A stretch of 64,000 nt of DNA from Hysterangium stoloniferum (taxonomy: Eukaryota > Basidiomycota > Agaricomycetes > Hysterangiales > Hysterangiaceae): NCBI GenBank assembly GCA_015178975.1, contig WHVD01000001.1, positions 3,472,001 through 3,536,000 of the forward strand, given 5' to 3'. The notes beneath the pieces are model-generated. The model saw only the letters and a program-made list of their open reading frames with translations, had not been told where the DNA came from and did not search any database. Made by a program: the position numbers and the translations under genes. This document shows, piece after piece, positions 23,096 through 33,789 of the stretch (positions are counted from its first letter, which is position 1; every line of letters starts with the position of its first letter).

Positions 23096-23999
23096 ATTCA
23101 TCATCAAGTGAATCACCCACCCAAAATCCAGAGGCTCTCACTGCTAGTACAGTGGAGAGTGTTTTTCTATTGCACATCTGATTTCATCAGTGGACTAGGA
23201 GTCGTGAACAGGGCTCTGAGGTCCAGCATGTGTGGTCTGGGAGGTTGGGGGAATGTGCTCTAGGAGCATGGGACACTCCAAGGTCTGATTCAATGCCAAA
23301 TGTACCAGAGAAATAAACCTAGTCCATTTTTCCATATACCATTGTCATCTAATAGCTTTGGGAGCATAGACTGGGAGGCATTGATGGTGGGAATAGAGGG
23401 GCAAGAAAGAAAAAGAGCAAAAACAGTAGACATAGTATAAAGGGTAAAGGAGCAGTATGTGGAGGAACTGTAAGGGGACCCTCTGTCACAGACCCCAGGG
23501 AGCACTATTGTGAGCCTGATGTTGGAATTTGTGGTTCAGAACATTATGTACCCACATGTATCCATAATAGTCCCTATCCATGTCTGTGACTCTGTCCAGT
23601 ATGCGGTCGTCTGAGTTTGGTTACTTCTGGTAACCAGTCTGTGTCTGTGTCCGAGTGGTGGTCTATTCGTCCACTAGGGTCACTATTCTGTGCCCCGATC
23701 CCCCTTTCATTTCTTCATTTTAACACCTGACTCCCCTGAAAACACTGTCATTTCTTCCAAACCATGGTTCCTCATCTTATTGAAGCCCCTGAGTCTACAG
23801 TCCAGCCCCTTGCCTTTTGAGCCCTGCTGTCCCCTCTCCCAGACCTTCTGGCCTCATGCCAGGCATTCCTATCCATTCCCCTCACTTTCCCTCTCCAGTA
23901 TGTGACTAACTCCAGAGGCTTGTAGCATTAATGTTCCTTTGTGGGAAGGGTCTTGTTCTATATTAGGTAGAGTTATTTTTAGACTATGGGTGCCTATGG
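23096..23999. other. No gene recognised
   Basis: Low-CpG debris, with a more CpG-bearing stretch near 23580-23680 that may be a diverged LTR. The C/T-rich open frame at 23690-23905 has no recognisable domain. Confidence 0.35.
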
Positions 24000-24305
24000 T
24001 CACACCTCACAGGGGGAATTCTTTAGACAGTTTGAGTGTAAAGTTCTTTGAAGTGGTAGTGAATGTTGATCCATTGTTGATTGGTCACATACATACATGT
24101 CCTTCCACAAATCCCACATTTCCTTTGATGTCTTAGCTGACACAGTATGTGGCCACTGTGAGCTTTCCACTGCCCCATTCATCAAACCCTGAGCTCCTTT
24201 GTCCTTTAACAGCCTATCCATATAGTCCTTCTTTTCAGCTTTCCATTCAGCAGGCATGATTTGGCCTGGTTTAGTATCTGCCAGTTTTTCAGGACACATT
24301 CTTGG
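24000..24305 (-). pseudogene. Ty1/copia gag fragment
   Basis: The minus strand reads MPAEWKAEKKDYMDRLLKDK, GAQGLMNGAVESSQWPHTV and AKTSKEMWDLWKDMYVCDQ, typical of the N-terminal helical part of copia Gag. A solo LTR (24311-25032) cuts its upstream side. Confidence 0.55.
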
Positions 24306-24310
24306 CCATT

Positions 24311-25032
24311 TGTTACGACCGTGTCGCAACCCTATCGGTCCTGAGGTTATCGCCACTTATCAACATTTCAAGTCACCATCTTGGAAACCATCGGCCCCGA
24401 AGCTGATGTATGTTTTCGCGAAGATCAAACTCCGTTTACGCCCACGTCAAAATAACTCGTATTGTCTGGTCAAACTTTTGATATGTCCCTTTTATTATGT
24501 TGATCCATTCAATCTTATGTTTCACATATGTCTATCTATATTTGTAGTCCTTGAACTATTTCCTTTTATCATAATCCCGCTCTCGGTTATCATCGGCCCC
24601 CGAACTAATCATAAACTTCCCGTTCCTAGTCAAGCTTATTGTTAATACCGTTTTCCGCCCTTCTCCCCATTAGTATTTTCTAGATGCCTGTTACTTGTAT
24701 ATGAACCCGCTGTAGTTGTAGTTACTAGGCAATCAGAATATCAACTCAGAATACCCTCAACGTCTGTAACAGTCCCATATTAAGAACCCCCCCATCCGCC
24801 TTCACGTGCGCTCGCCCACTCCCGGCCCTGACCCTTTGGCCCGATGCTCGACTTGTCCTTCGGTTCCGATCAGTATCTCGCCGAAACGAGCTCTTTAGGA
24901 TTAATCTTCACCCACCCGAAATCTAAGGACACCCTACGGATATTTGCGAGGGCGCAGCACATAAGCTGAAGCCAAGTCCTTCCGATTGGTCCCTGTTGGC
25001 CACCGACATTAGTCAGTTTTCAGTTCTTAACA
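24311..25032 (+). mobile_element. Solo LTR (722 bp) of a gypsy family, target duplication CCATT
   Basis: It begins TGTTACGACC and ends AGTTCTTAACA, with the 5-bp direct repeat CCATT at 24306-24310 and 25033-25037. It is an inverted match to the solo LTR at 49206-49938, including the ATAAGCTGAAGCCAAGTCC word near its 3' end. It is clearly richer in CpG than the surrounding sequence, so it is a young insertion. Open frames inside it are not genes. Confidence 0.85.
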
Positions 25033-25037
25033 CCATT

Positions 25038-25150
25038 GACAATTACAGCAGTTTCAATTACATAAGGTGGGATCAGATTTGAGCACATAGTAGAATTTAA
25101 GCAGAAAAGAAAGTCTTATATCTTCACAACAAAGGCAGCTAAAATTGCAA
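25038..25150 (+). repeat. Copia-related repeat, inverted relative to 30480-30600
   Basis: Shared words include AAGGTGGGATCAGATTTGAG and AGAAAAGAAAGTCTTATATC. In this orientation it reads LQQFQLHKVGSDLST, the same peptide as the minus-strand copia gag fragment at 30557-30805. Confidence 0.5.
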
Positions 25151-25946
25151 AACATTGCAAATGAATTTAAAATATATATGTTCTTATATTGAGGCCATAG
25201 GAAATTGGTAGAATGGCATCCATTCAATGTTCAGCTTTTAGATGGAAAGTACCATAACCATGTTATAATGTGGTTCAGAATAGGCTGTAAAAACATGAAA
25301 AGAAACAAACCACTGTCTCTGCCCTCTTATCAGTCCCTGAAGAGGATGAGCAATCAGCTGTAGAACAGAATGACTTCCCTTCAGACGTAGACTTCGAGGG
25401 GGGACACTTGTCTACTGGTGAAGCCGACTCTGATGATAGGGTAGCAGTCAATAATAATGGCAAAAGATTGGGAGGTGGTCAGTCTCTGGCTGCATGTCAA
25501 GACCCATTCCTGGGAACTCCATGGTGTATCTCTGGATATTATATTAGGTTCCAAACCACCTTACGGACCAGTATCAAGATCCAAAATCCACTGGAACCCG
25601 ACCCTCATCCCTCAAGTACCCTTTGACTCACATCCCATTCTGTCAGTCTGCCCCCCAACTAGACACCTTCTGTCATGACCCGGAATCCATCAGACTCCGC
25701 CCTTTCACAGTTGACATCTCTACATGTTCTTGGTCATTTCCCAGACCAGACCTTCTGCATTTTTGTACATGCTTCTTGATATTTGACTCCACCTTATCTG
25801 CACCCAATGTTAGATTATATAATACCAACCATTGTTCCAACTGGGTCCATATGGTGTACAGCTCTGAGTTCAGTGTGTATATGATCTAATAGGAATGGCA
25901 CTTAGGGTTATATCCTTAAGTACAGTGTAAGACCAAACCTACCCAA

Positions 25947-26019
25947 GGTCAGATGGTGTAGTGGTTAACACCTTCGTTATGTAATCGAGAGATCCTGGGT
26001 TCAATCCCCAGTCTGGCTA
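25947..26019 (+). other. tRNA-like sequence (SINE head) inside an LTR
   Basis: GGTGTAGTGGTTAACACC gives box A and the D arm, and CTGGGTTCAATCCCCAG gives box B with a perfect T stem. The acceptor end is GTCTGGCTA. The anticodon arm does not fold cleanly. It is followed by ATTCATTTTCTACA, as at 19127. Confidence 0.55.
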
Positions 26020-26275
26020 TTCATTTTCTACATTACTTATGTTTTCTAACACCCGACTCTCTATATCCTACTCATCAAGTTACAGTTAACTGGAAAACCC
26101 GCCAGACTCCAAACTCCACCCTATATACATACACCCGACACTCTGTATCTCATGGACCAGTCACTGGACTCCAACTGGACTCCCAGAACCCCTCTAACAG
26201 AGCCCCATTCCCATTATGGTCTTGTAAGGGAGTGAGACTCCCTACACTGTGATTTGGTAATAATTAGTTCTATTA

Positions 26276-26413
26276 TTGTCCACATCCCATTGTAGTCCAC
26301 ATCCCATTGTAGTTTACATCCCATTGTAGTCCACATCCCATTGTAGTCCACATCCCATTGTAGTCCACATCCTATTGTAGTCCACATCCCATTGTTGCTC
26401 ACATCCCATTGTT
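26276..26413. repeat. 17-bp minisatellite, about 8 copies
   Basis: Unit TCCACATCCCATTGTAG, with single-base variants (TTTACATCC.., ..CCTATTG.., ..TTGTTG). It lies within the LTR at 25672-27091. Confidence 0.85.
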
Positions 26414-27182
26414 CTCCACTAGTATATATTATGTACATGTGGATTTCAATACAGTAGTGGTTTATTCCCCATCACTCATTCTAGTGTCTGTCTGCACCTG
26501 CAGCAGATACCAGTCTTACAGTCTAATGACCTGTCATGATTCATTCTCCACTTCCGTTCCATCCCATCCTGAATTCTCAGTTTAGTATTTACTTGTTTCA
26601 TTTTATGTTTAATAGTTCTGCCCCTCATTAATACCAGATTTGGTATTATTACATTTCAAAGTCTATATAAGTCTTCCATACTCATGTACTTACTCTCTAG
26701 TTTCAATATCGAACAAGTTACACTCTCAAACTAGTTACACCCTGAATATGTCCTGGTCCAGTCTCTAGTCCTCTTGTCTGTCTGCATGCTTGATTCCCGA
26801 AACTCCCATGGGAACTCTGGAATCTACATCTTCCTTGTAGGTGTTCTGTCAGCTTGAAATATGGACACCTGAATGAGTGTATGAGGGCACAGCACATAAG
26901 CTGAAGCCAAGTCCATCTCTCTCAGTACACCTTCTGGTAATTATTCTGATACACTCCTTGTACTGATATCCCCAGAAACTCCCCCAGACTATTACCTGGG
27001 GACTCCACGGGACATTCCTGGAATGTGTTCAGAATAATTACTGGAAACACTCTGTGGGACTTCCTTGGAACTTATCAGTTTCAGAACTTAACACTGCAGC
27101 AAAAAGAGGTAAACATGTTCCTGAGCCACATGAGAGTAAGTCTTTATTTATTCTATAAATAGCAGGTGACAAAATATCATTA

Positions 27183-27834
27183 TTGTTTGCAGTGAGACAG
27201 CTAAATGTTCTGAGTTGGAGAAGTGGCACAATATGCTATAGTTTACTAATCATACCTTCCACAATCAAATTTGCAGATCTCATTTTTAAGATATTTGAGA
27301 AAGCAAAGGCTTTTGAGTGCAAGCCAGAGAAGCAACCAGATATATCTGTTGTTCTCTCCAGAAATAAGCAGACACCATATGCATTGGAGAATGATGGGCA
27401 GAAATCAAATTTCCAGATAAGGTACACTGATCACCTGTCTGCTTATGTACTTATATTGCATACTAAAATACATTTAGTTTCTCCAACAATTTTCTGCATG
27501 GAAAGAGGTCCACAACAAAATGAAGAAGACAGCTAAATCCTCCAATAATTCTAAAAAGCTGTCTACTGATAATGACAACTGGTTTGGTGATTCAGACAGT
27601 GAGAGCTCTGAACAGGCACAGGATGGAGAAGGCACTACAGGTTCCAGGCCACATCCTGGGAAGTGTTATCAAGAAAACAAGAAAGCTCTTCTCATGGAAG
27701 TGAAAAAATGTGGTTGTTGTGGAAAGGATTTTATGTGCAATATCAACAAATATGGAGATCACACACACCTAAATTTAATGCATATTTGTGCCTGGGTTCT
27801 TGCAATGGTAACACTTCCCTCCAATTTGTACTGA
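27183..27834 (+). pseudogene. Unidentified transposon-like ORF pieces
   Basis: Two exon-like stretches: FADLIFKIFEKAKAFECKPE (27270-27330) with a following VVLSRNKQTPYALEN, and from 27520 KKTAKSSNNSKK, an acidic Asp/Ser/Glu region, and CGCCGKDFMCNINKYGDHTH (27715-27774). GT-AG intron signals lie between them. I do not recognise the family. The Cys/His-containing end could bind zinc. CpG-poor like its neighbours. Confidence 0.3.
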
Positions 27835-27845
27835 ATTTTTTTTAA

Positions 27846-28439
27846 CTAACAGGGTTTTCAGACTGATTCCCCAGACACAGTCAATGTTCATATGCCACCA
27901 AGGATCCCATTATTCAAAGACTATCATCATACTATATCTGATACACCTGAGGTAGTCCAATGTCAGGGTTCCTGCACTTTACAAGGAACAACAACTTTGG
28001 AAGCAGCACCTCAGGGCTTTCAAGGTGTTCCAAATGTCATTGTCAATATCCCATGTTACTGTATATGTACTCCAAGTCATCACCATGCTTCACATAGGAG
28101 CCACTCTCATGAGGGTTGGGGTACAATTATGGAAAAGTTCTGAGTAGAGTTGTCTTGATCTCAGTTTGGACAAATTAGCAAAATTTTGTAAGATGGAGAT
28201 GAAGACAGGGTATCAGCTGACGATGAAGGAATGTCTTATTATTTATGAAGGCCTATGTAAAGTCTCGAAGGAGATGGGTTTCTGAGTTTACAATAACTAG
28301 TTATTGCAACCACTGTCATGGATTTTCCTTACTTCATAGATATCCATAGCTCTTTCAAACAATTCTTTTGAATTCAAAACATATGAAAGTAACAAGTAAA
28401 TACAGTGAAATATTGAATTCACCAGTAACCTGAATGATG
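27846..28439. other. No gene recognised
   Basis: The open frame at 27892-28143 is His/Ser-rich with no domain. Otherwise AT-rich debris. Confidence 0.3.
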
Positions 28440-29460
28440 CATCTAACCTTGTGCCCTCTCTGCTGTTATTGTTCCCAATGTGGCATAAAGCTGGGCATGA
28501 ATTGCCACTTGGTTGTCAGACTGCAAAACAGTATGAAATGTGTCACTGTGATGATGTAGATAAGACTTGACATATGCAAATGCCTCCTCAATTGGATTAA
28601 GGTCAGGTGGGTATGGCAGCAAATAGTGTAGAATCACACCACTAAGCAAACAATAAGTAAAAAATAACATGATGGATAATAAGATTGGCTCACTGTTCCT
28701 CATATAAATACCTAACTTCATCCACATGATGGATTGTGCAGTTATCCATCACCAAGACACTGTGTGGCTCTGGCTAAGGGTTCATGAGTTGAAGGAGAGA
28801 TTGAATATAAGAGACAAAGGAGGCTCCATCATAAACACCAGTCTTGATATCACAGTAAATGATTCCATCGCTGCATAGAGCTGGCAATAAGGAATACCTA
28901 TACTCACAAAAATTAGATATAGTTATATTAAATCAAAATGTCCACCATACCCTTTGCCCCACTGAAACTTAGCTGATCTAGATGCTCTCTGACCTTTCAG
29001 AGCCCACCCATATAGATGGTAAGTCATACAAATATCAAGTTGGCTCTCATCAATGAAAACCAGCCACTCAGGTGATTCAGCTCCAATATTGAAGTGATAG
29101 CAGGAGTGTGCGTATTCATTGCATTCAGCAGCAGTCCTAGATACCTTCAATAATGATAAGAAAGGACAAAAACTTCAAAGATATTACTCACCCTTTTGTG
29201 GCTCAGTCCCAGCTCTGTCAATGTGTTCCAAATAGTAGATATTCCAACAATGATTCCATGTTGCACTTTGAGACTATCTTGGAGCTCATCCAGAAAGATA
29301 TCTGGATTCTTCTCTGTGAGACTAGAAAGGAACTGGCAAGATATTGGTGAGAAAACAAAAAGGCTCTTAAAACAAAGTGAACACACTTGAATTTCAGTGT
29401 CTGTCATTATCCTTTGCCTTCTAGTCTTTTTGACCTGACCAGGAGGCATTACCTCCCCAG
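28440..29460 (-). pseudogene. DDE (Tc1/mariner-like) transposase with introns, one stop
   Basis: Reading down the minus strand: MPPGQVKKTRRQRIMTDTEI (29449), NPDIFLDELQDSLKVQHGI with SHKRV (helix-turn-helix part), then WLVFIDESQLDICMTYHLYG with a first catalytic Asp (about 29065), YCDIKTGVYDGASFVSYIQS, HSVLVMDNCTIHHVDE with the second Asp (about 28740) and LPYPPDLNPIEEAFAYVK with the catalytic Glu (about 28590). GT-AG introns separate the pieces, as in Agaricomycete DDE_3 transposases. A TAG between MNP and PEPHS breaks the frame, so this copy is probably inactive. Confidence 0.7.
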
Positions 29461-30480
29461 TTTCTTGCCAAAGCTCAGAGTATGTTCAATGACTCATGGT
29501 GGATGAATTCAGTTGTTCAACCTCAGATGATCTTCATACATATAATGCATTTTCATAGGTCTTCTGTATATCTATGGCATTGTATCATATGATTGGGGAT
29601 GTTTGGAGGCATGTTAGTGAAGCAATGATGGAAGAAATGTCAGCATGACAGAGAACAAATGTGAAACTATTGTGTGACATTTGGTTAGATTCTGAATCTC
29701 ACTGGATGCTGACTGTAACATTTCCTGAATGTTTACTGTTGGATTAGTAAGCACACAATAGTCCCTTTGTGCGCAGCCACACAGCCACATGTGACTGCAG
29801 ACAAAAGATGTGCTGTTCCATTGTTCCACTATTTCCTTTGTTAGATGAAACATTTCTAGTACATTCTATACAATTGTGTTATTGTTACCACTTTTCCTTT
29901 TGTTCTTAGATAGCTTAAATACAAGCCATCCTAGTTAGCATCACCTCAGCTATTTGGCATACTGCATGCAAATACTGAGGTGAGATAGTTATCATTATCA
30001 TTATCTAGTCTGTCTTACTTTCATTACCTAGTTCATATTCTTGTATCTAGGTAATCAATTTAGCTATTTGGCATACTGCATGCAAATACTGAGTTCATAT
30101 CCTTGTATCTAGTATCTGGCACTCATTCTCACATTTACCACCTATACCATACCACCCCCATATGCTATAGTTACTTGAAATATATTATGTGAATTTTAAC
30201 TTGAAAATGGATTGGGAATTGATAGTTTAGCACTGTGCATGTATTCTGGTACAATTATTATTATTCCACCATATATAGTGGCTATTTCATCAGGTAACTG
30301 GCTTAGAGATTATTCTATAGTATATATGATAAATATTCTCTCTTTCCATTGTTCAACAGCTTATTCTGAACTAATTATAATATGGCTGTGGTATTTTCCA
30401 TCTCAAAACCAAACATTGAATCCATGCAATTCTACCAATATTTTATGGCCACAATACAGTTAAATATATATTATAAATTA
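29461..30480. other. No gene; contains a local direct repeat
   Basis: AGCTATTTGGCATACTGCAT, continuing as GCAAATACTGAG, occurs at 29949 and again at 30061. Words of the TCTTGTATCTAG type also recur. Otherwise no gene is supported. Confidence 0.5.
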
Positions 30481-30556
30481 GTATACAACATTTTGTGATT
30501 TTATGTAGCTGACTTTACTGTGAAGATATAAGACTTTCTTTTCTGCATGAATTCTA

Positions 30557-30805
30557 CTACACACTCAAATCTGATCCCACCTTACATAATTGAAACTGCT
30601 GTAACCACAAATATCTTGACTGCAGAGTGGCCTGCATGTGCTCAGCCCAGAGTAGGTAATTTTGGCCATTGAGCTTTTGATACTTGAAAGCATGAGAACT
30701 GTCAGAAGACTGATGGTAAGGTCCACTATTGGGGCCCATAACCTGATGCCAGGTGAACCCAAATGTGTGAAGGTTAGTAACAAAGCACTCTTGTTGATGG
30801 TTCAA
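30557..30805 (-). pseudogene. Ty1/copia gag N-terminal fragment
   Basis: The minus strand reads FKYQKLNGQNYLLWAEHMQA with TLQSRYLWLQQFQL, the KLNGxNYxxW opening of copia Gag. A stop follows after GSDLSV. The hAT element at 30822 lies immediately upstream. Confidence 0.6.
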
Positions 30806-30821
30806 GAGATCATATTGTTCT

Positions 30822-32052
30822 TAGGGCTGTGCACTGTGCCGTACACTGATGGTTCATACACTGCCATATGATGGTCATGGCACCCATACCGTTGGTCATT
30901 GTGGTTGGGTTTCGACGGCACGGTAGATGGTATGGGTGGCACCATCTTGCACCGTATAGGTATGGCCATAAAGTGGCATGTACGGCACTGTACAGCATGC
31001 TTAATCAGTAAATAATCACGTCATCGACCTTATCAACATTCCATCTCTGAGGCTCAGTCGGTGGTTTCGGTGTCCACTGATAGGCTATCACCTCCAGCAG
31101 GACTATCACTACTAGGGTGTCGCTTCCTATGAAAGGCCCCTTCAAGTGACAAACTACATGCACATTTCACTTGTGTCTCTTGGCTGTTGCCCTGTTTGCC
31201 CACTTCAACCTCATTCCCAATTTCACCTATTGGTGGTGTTAATGTGTGACATGCTCAATTTAACTCAGCCCTACCCCTCTATTTCAAATCTTTCAAATGT
31301 CGTCAAATCCCCCAATTCTCTTTCGTGGGAGTACTTAGCACTGGACCCTTTTTTTTTCATATAAGGATGAGCTGCAGGACTACTATGATACACATTATGC
31401 TAATAAACATTCTGCACCATCTCAAATCACAGAGCTTGCTACCACAATGCCTGGAACCTCAGCTGCACCCTGCTTTCACCTCAGAAAAACTTAAAATGGT
31501 GATAAATGAGCTGGAGGAGTACTTCAAACTTCCACCAGAAGTCTTTGAGACCTGCAATTCTATTCATTGGTGGATGGGCCAGCATGCTCAGTTCCTGAAT
31601 CTCTTCTGGCTTGCTCGCGATATTCTCTGTATTCCAGGTGTGTCCATAATCCAACAATTCATTGTGATAGGTGATGAACATTACATGTCAGGGTCTGCAG
31701 TTGCCATCAAACACATTTTCTCCAGGGGCCACAATACCATTTCGCTGCACCATGCAAGTCTCCATCCCAAGACAATCAAAGTCCTTATGCTGGTCAAGAA
31801 GAAGCTTCATTTGGCATGTGCTCAGAGTGCAGCAGCATTGTGGAGTAGTAGTTAATATGCTTTGCTAGTCCTATCTGAATTTTTTTGGTGCCATATTGTC
31901 CCGTTCACCGTCAGACGGCTGTCTGGGCACCCGTGCCATACCGTCAAGCAATCTAAGAGGTAAGTGTACGGACGGTATACGGTATGGCCGTACCCCGTCA
32001 ACCACCGTATTGTGTGCGGCCGTCTCCGTAATACGGACGGTGTGCAGCCCTA
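30822..32052 (+). mobile_element. Internally deleted hAT element (1,231 bp) with 8-bp target duplication
   Basis: The ends are inverted repeats (TAGGGCTGTGCACTG on the left, GTGTGCAGCCCTA on the right), flanked by the perfect 8-bp duplication ATTGTTCT at 30814-30821 and 32053-32060, diagnostic of hAT insertion. Subterminal regions are crowded with CGTAC/ACGGT-type words in both orientations, as expected for transposase binding. Only the C-terminal transposase part remains inside, so the element is non-autonomous. CpG content is higher than in the flanks. Confidence 0.85.
31480..31855 (+). pseudogene. hAT transposase C-terminal dimerisation domain
   Basis: TSEKLKMVINELEEYFKLPP leads to IHWWMGQHAQFLNLFWLARD and ILCIPG. 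An intron-like insert (about 31638-31690, GT to AG) precedes SAVAIKHIFSRGHNTISLHH and PKTIKVLMLVKKKL. This is the hAT C-terminal block; the N-terminal zinc finger and catalytic Asp regions are missing from the element. Confidence 0.7.
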
Positions 32053-32933
32053 ATTGTTCTCACTTACTACATTACATAAGCAAGGTAACTACACTGTGTG
32101 ACAAGAACGATCTGTAAATATATGAGGTTTACCATATTTTGTTATTGTCCTACATTGATCTGTAAAATTCCAAGGAGACCCTTGAAAAATCACAAAGAAG
32201 ACAGCATCACTGACAGCGTCTCTGACATTCCATCACACCCATGTTCACAAGTATGAATACATTAGATTAGTGGTGGTGGTTATAACTAGTTTTTGTTTTT
32301 CCTTATATATTCGCCAGGCATCATTTCATTGTCGCTAACTGGGACCAATTTAAATCATTGCCCTCAATATCTATGAGTATTCACGAAATGTGTGTGTGGT
32401 ACTTCATAATTTTTATTTCCATATTTTCCTTGATTCAAATAAGCAAAAAAAGTTTATATTTTGGCCCGATATCTAGAAGTACAAACATGATTGGGTCCAG
32501 GTTAACAAGATTTGCCATTTCATAACGAACATCAAACGCCGACCAAACTCAGTGTTGGTCACTGTCGGCGATGACTGACACGGCGCCAGCGACCAACCGG
32601 AGATGTCGTTCACCGTCGGGCAGCAGACCTTCTAGGTCGAGTGTACTACTCAAGTATCACTGCAAATTCGGCAGAATTATGCGCAGAAGTTTGGTAGAAG
32701 CTTGGGCCCAACACCATAAAGAATATTAGCACGGGGCTACACATATGGCCCACTGGGGCTAACTTATATTTACAGGTGTAACAGGTGCAGAAACCATCAT
32801 CATCGCGGATCGCCAGCTATGGTTTTAAGCTAATCATGAACCTAAAAAACATCTAACCTGCTATAACCCATATGTAGCCGATTGGTTACATGGATCTATT
32901 ACAGAAATGAAAACACATTAAAAGGCGATGCGC

Positions 32934-33543
32934 ATCAAGAAAGTGGGAAGATCAATACCGTCTATATTGTCTAGAGCCATCTAGGAGAGCTAGCTAGCTC
33001 GGCTAGACTCGGCTAGACACACTACTTTCGCGAGATCCCTATTTACTAGTCGGTATAAAAGCTTACTATAGATCTAAGGAGTTTAGGGAGGCTAGGGAGT
33101 CTACCTAATGGGTGTAGACATTTCCAAATCCATAGCCAGGTGACCTTGACAACGCGAGGTCACCAGCGTCCACCAGAGCGCCGCTGGGCGGACCACCACC
33201 TTATCACTCGCCGCAAACAATTGTCTCCGAAGATTGAACTTTGTCAGCTAGTGTAGAGGGTGGAAACGGGATAGTAACGGTTTCGAGCCGACGAGAGCTC
33301 TCATCAGGGGGATACCGCTACCCCGACCGTTTCGCCCATCCAGAATTACTGATTAGGAGTCTACTACTGAGCCTGGTCCAAAATAAGATAGTCGATTCGT
33401 GCCGACCTACGCGTGCATCGAACTCTGAGAATCTTGGTGACCCAGTGGTGGGTAGTATACGGTTGGGAGCGTGTACCGGGGCCAGCAGGTTTCCCTGCTG
33501 GACCGGATTTGCCGATGTCCATACAGCAAGGTGATGGTGGACT
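32934..33543 (+). mobile_element. 610-bp unclassified insertion with 7-bp duplication GATGCGC
   Basis: Copy A has a single GATGCGC at the equivalent place (about 8118), whereas here GATGCGC occurs at 32927-32933 and 33544-33550 around DNA absent from copy A. The left terminus ATCAAGAAAGTGGGAAG recurs inverted at window bases 1-78. The element is CpG-rich, has a TATAAAA at 33054, a hairpin GGTGACCTT/GAGGTCACC near 33141-33165 and CCAGCAGG/CCTGCTGG near 33483-33500. It has no TG..CA ends. The open frame at 33241-33534 has no recognisable domain. Confidence 0.6.
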
Positions 33544-33686
33544 GATGCGCTGATGTGTTGTCGTTCTCAATTCCCGATCTCGAATTACCTCCACATTGTG
33601 ACGTAATACACGGCTCGACCAATCACCAATCCATCAGTTACTGGCTTGAACTTTTGGATAACCAGATAGCGCTATCTGACATACAT

Positions 33687-33707
33687 ATGAGCTTCGAGTT
33701 CCCATAA
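33687..33707 (+). promoter_or_regulatory. Candidate upstream ORF of gene 5 (6 codons)
   Basis: MSFEFP then TAA; same length and position as the upstream ORF of gene 3, with substitutions at codons 4 and the stop. Confidence 0.3.
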
Positions 33708-33789
33708 CATTGGACTGACTATCAATCTTCTCTTCTTCTTGCCCACTTGAGGTGGCAACTCCATTCTTTACATATTTTATCGACTGTGG

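Larger units (their letters stand above)
25672..27091 (+). mobile_element. Old gypsy LTR enlarged by nested insertions
   Basis: It starts TGTCATGACCCGGAATCC, a counterpart of the TGTTATGACCGG start of the LTR ending at 60669, and ends GAACTTAACA after ATAAGCTGAAGCCAAGTCC. Intervening words (AGCCCCATTCCCATT, GACCTGTCATG) match the LTR at 58565. A tRNA-like SINE (25947) and a minisatellite (26276) sit inside it. No target duplication is visible. Confidence 0.5.

Noticed and set aside
24256-24645. A 129-aa frame shared in part with 49593-49928
   Set aside because: It lies within solo LTRs, so the sharing reflects LTR homology and not a gene.
26276-26413. CRISPR-like regular repeats
   Set aside because: The 17-bp units are contiguous with no spacers and lie in a eukaryotic LTR; this is a minisatellite.
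33241-33534. A 97-aa frame in the 610-bp element
   Set aside because: Starts without ATG and shows no domain; left undetermined.
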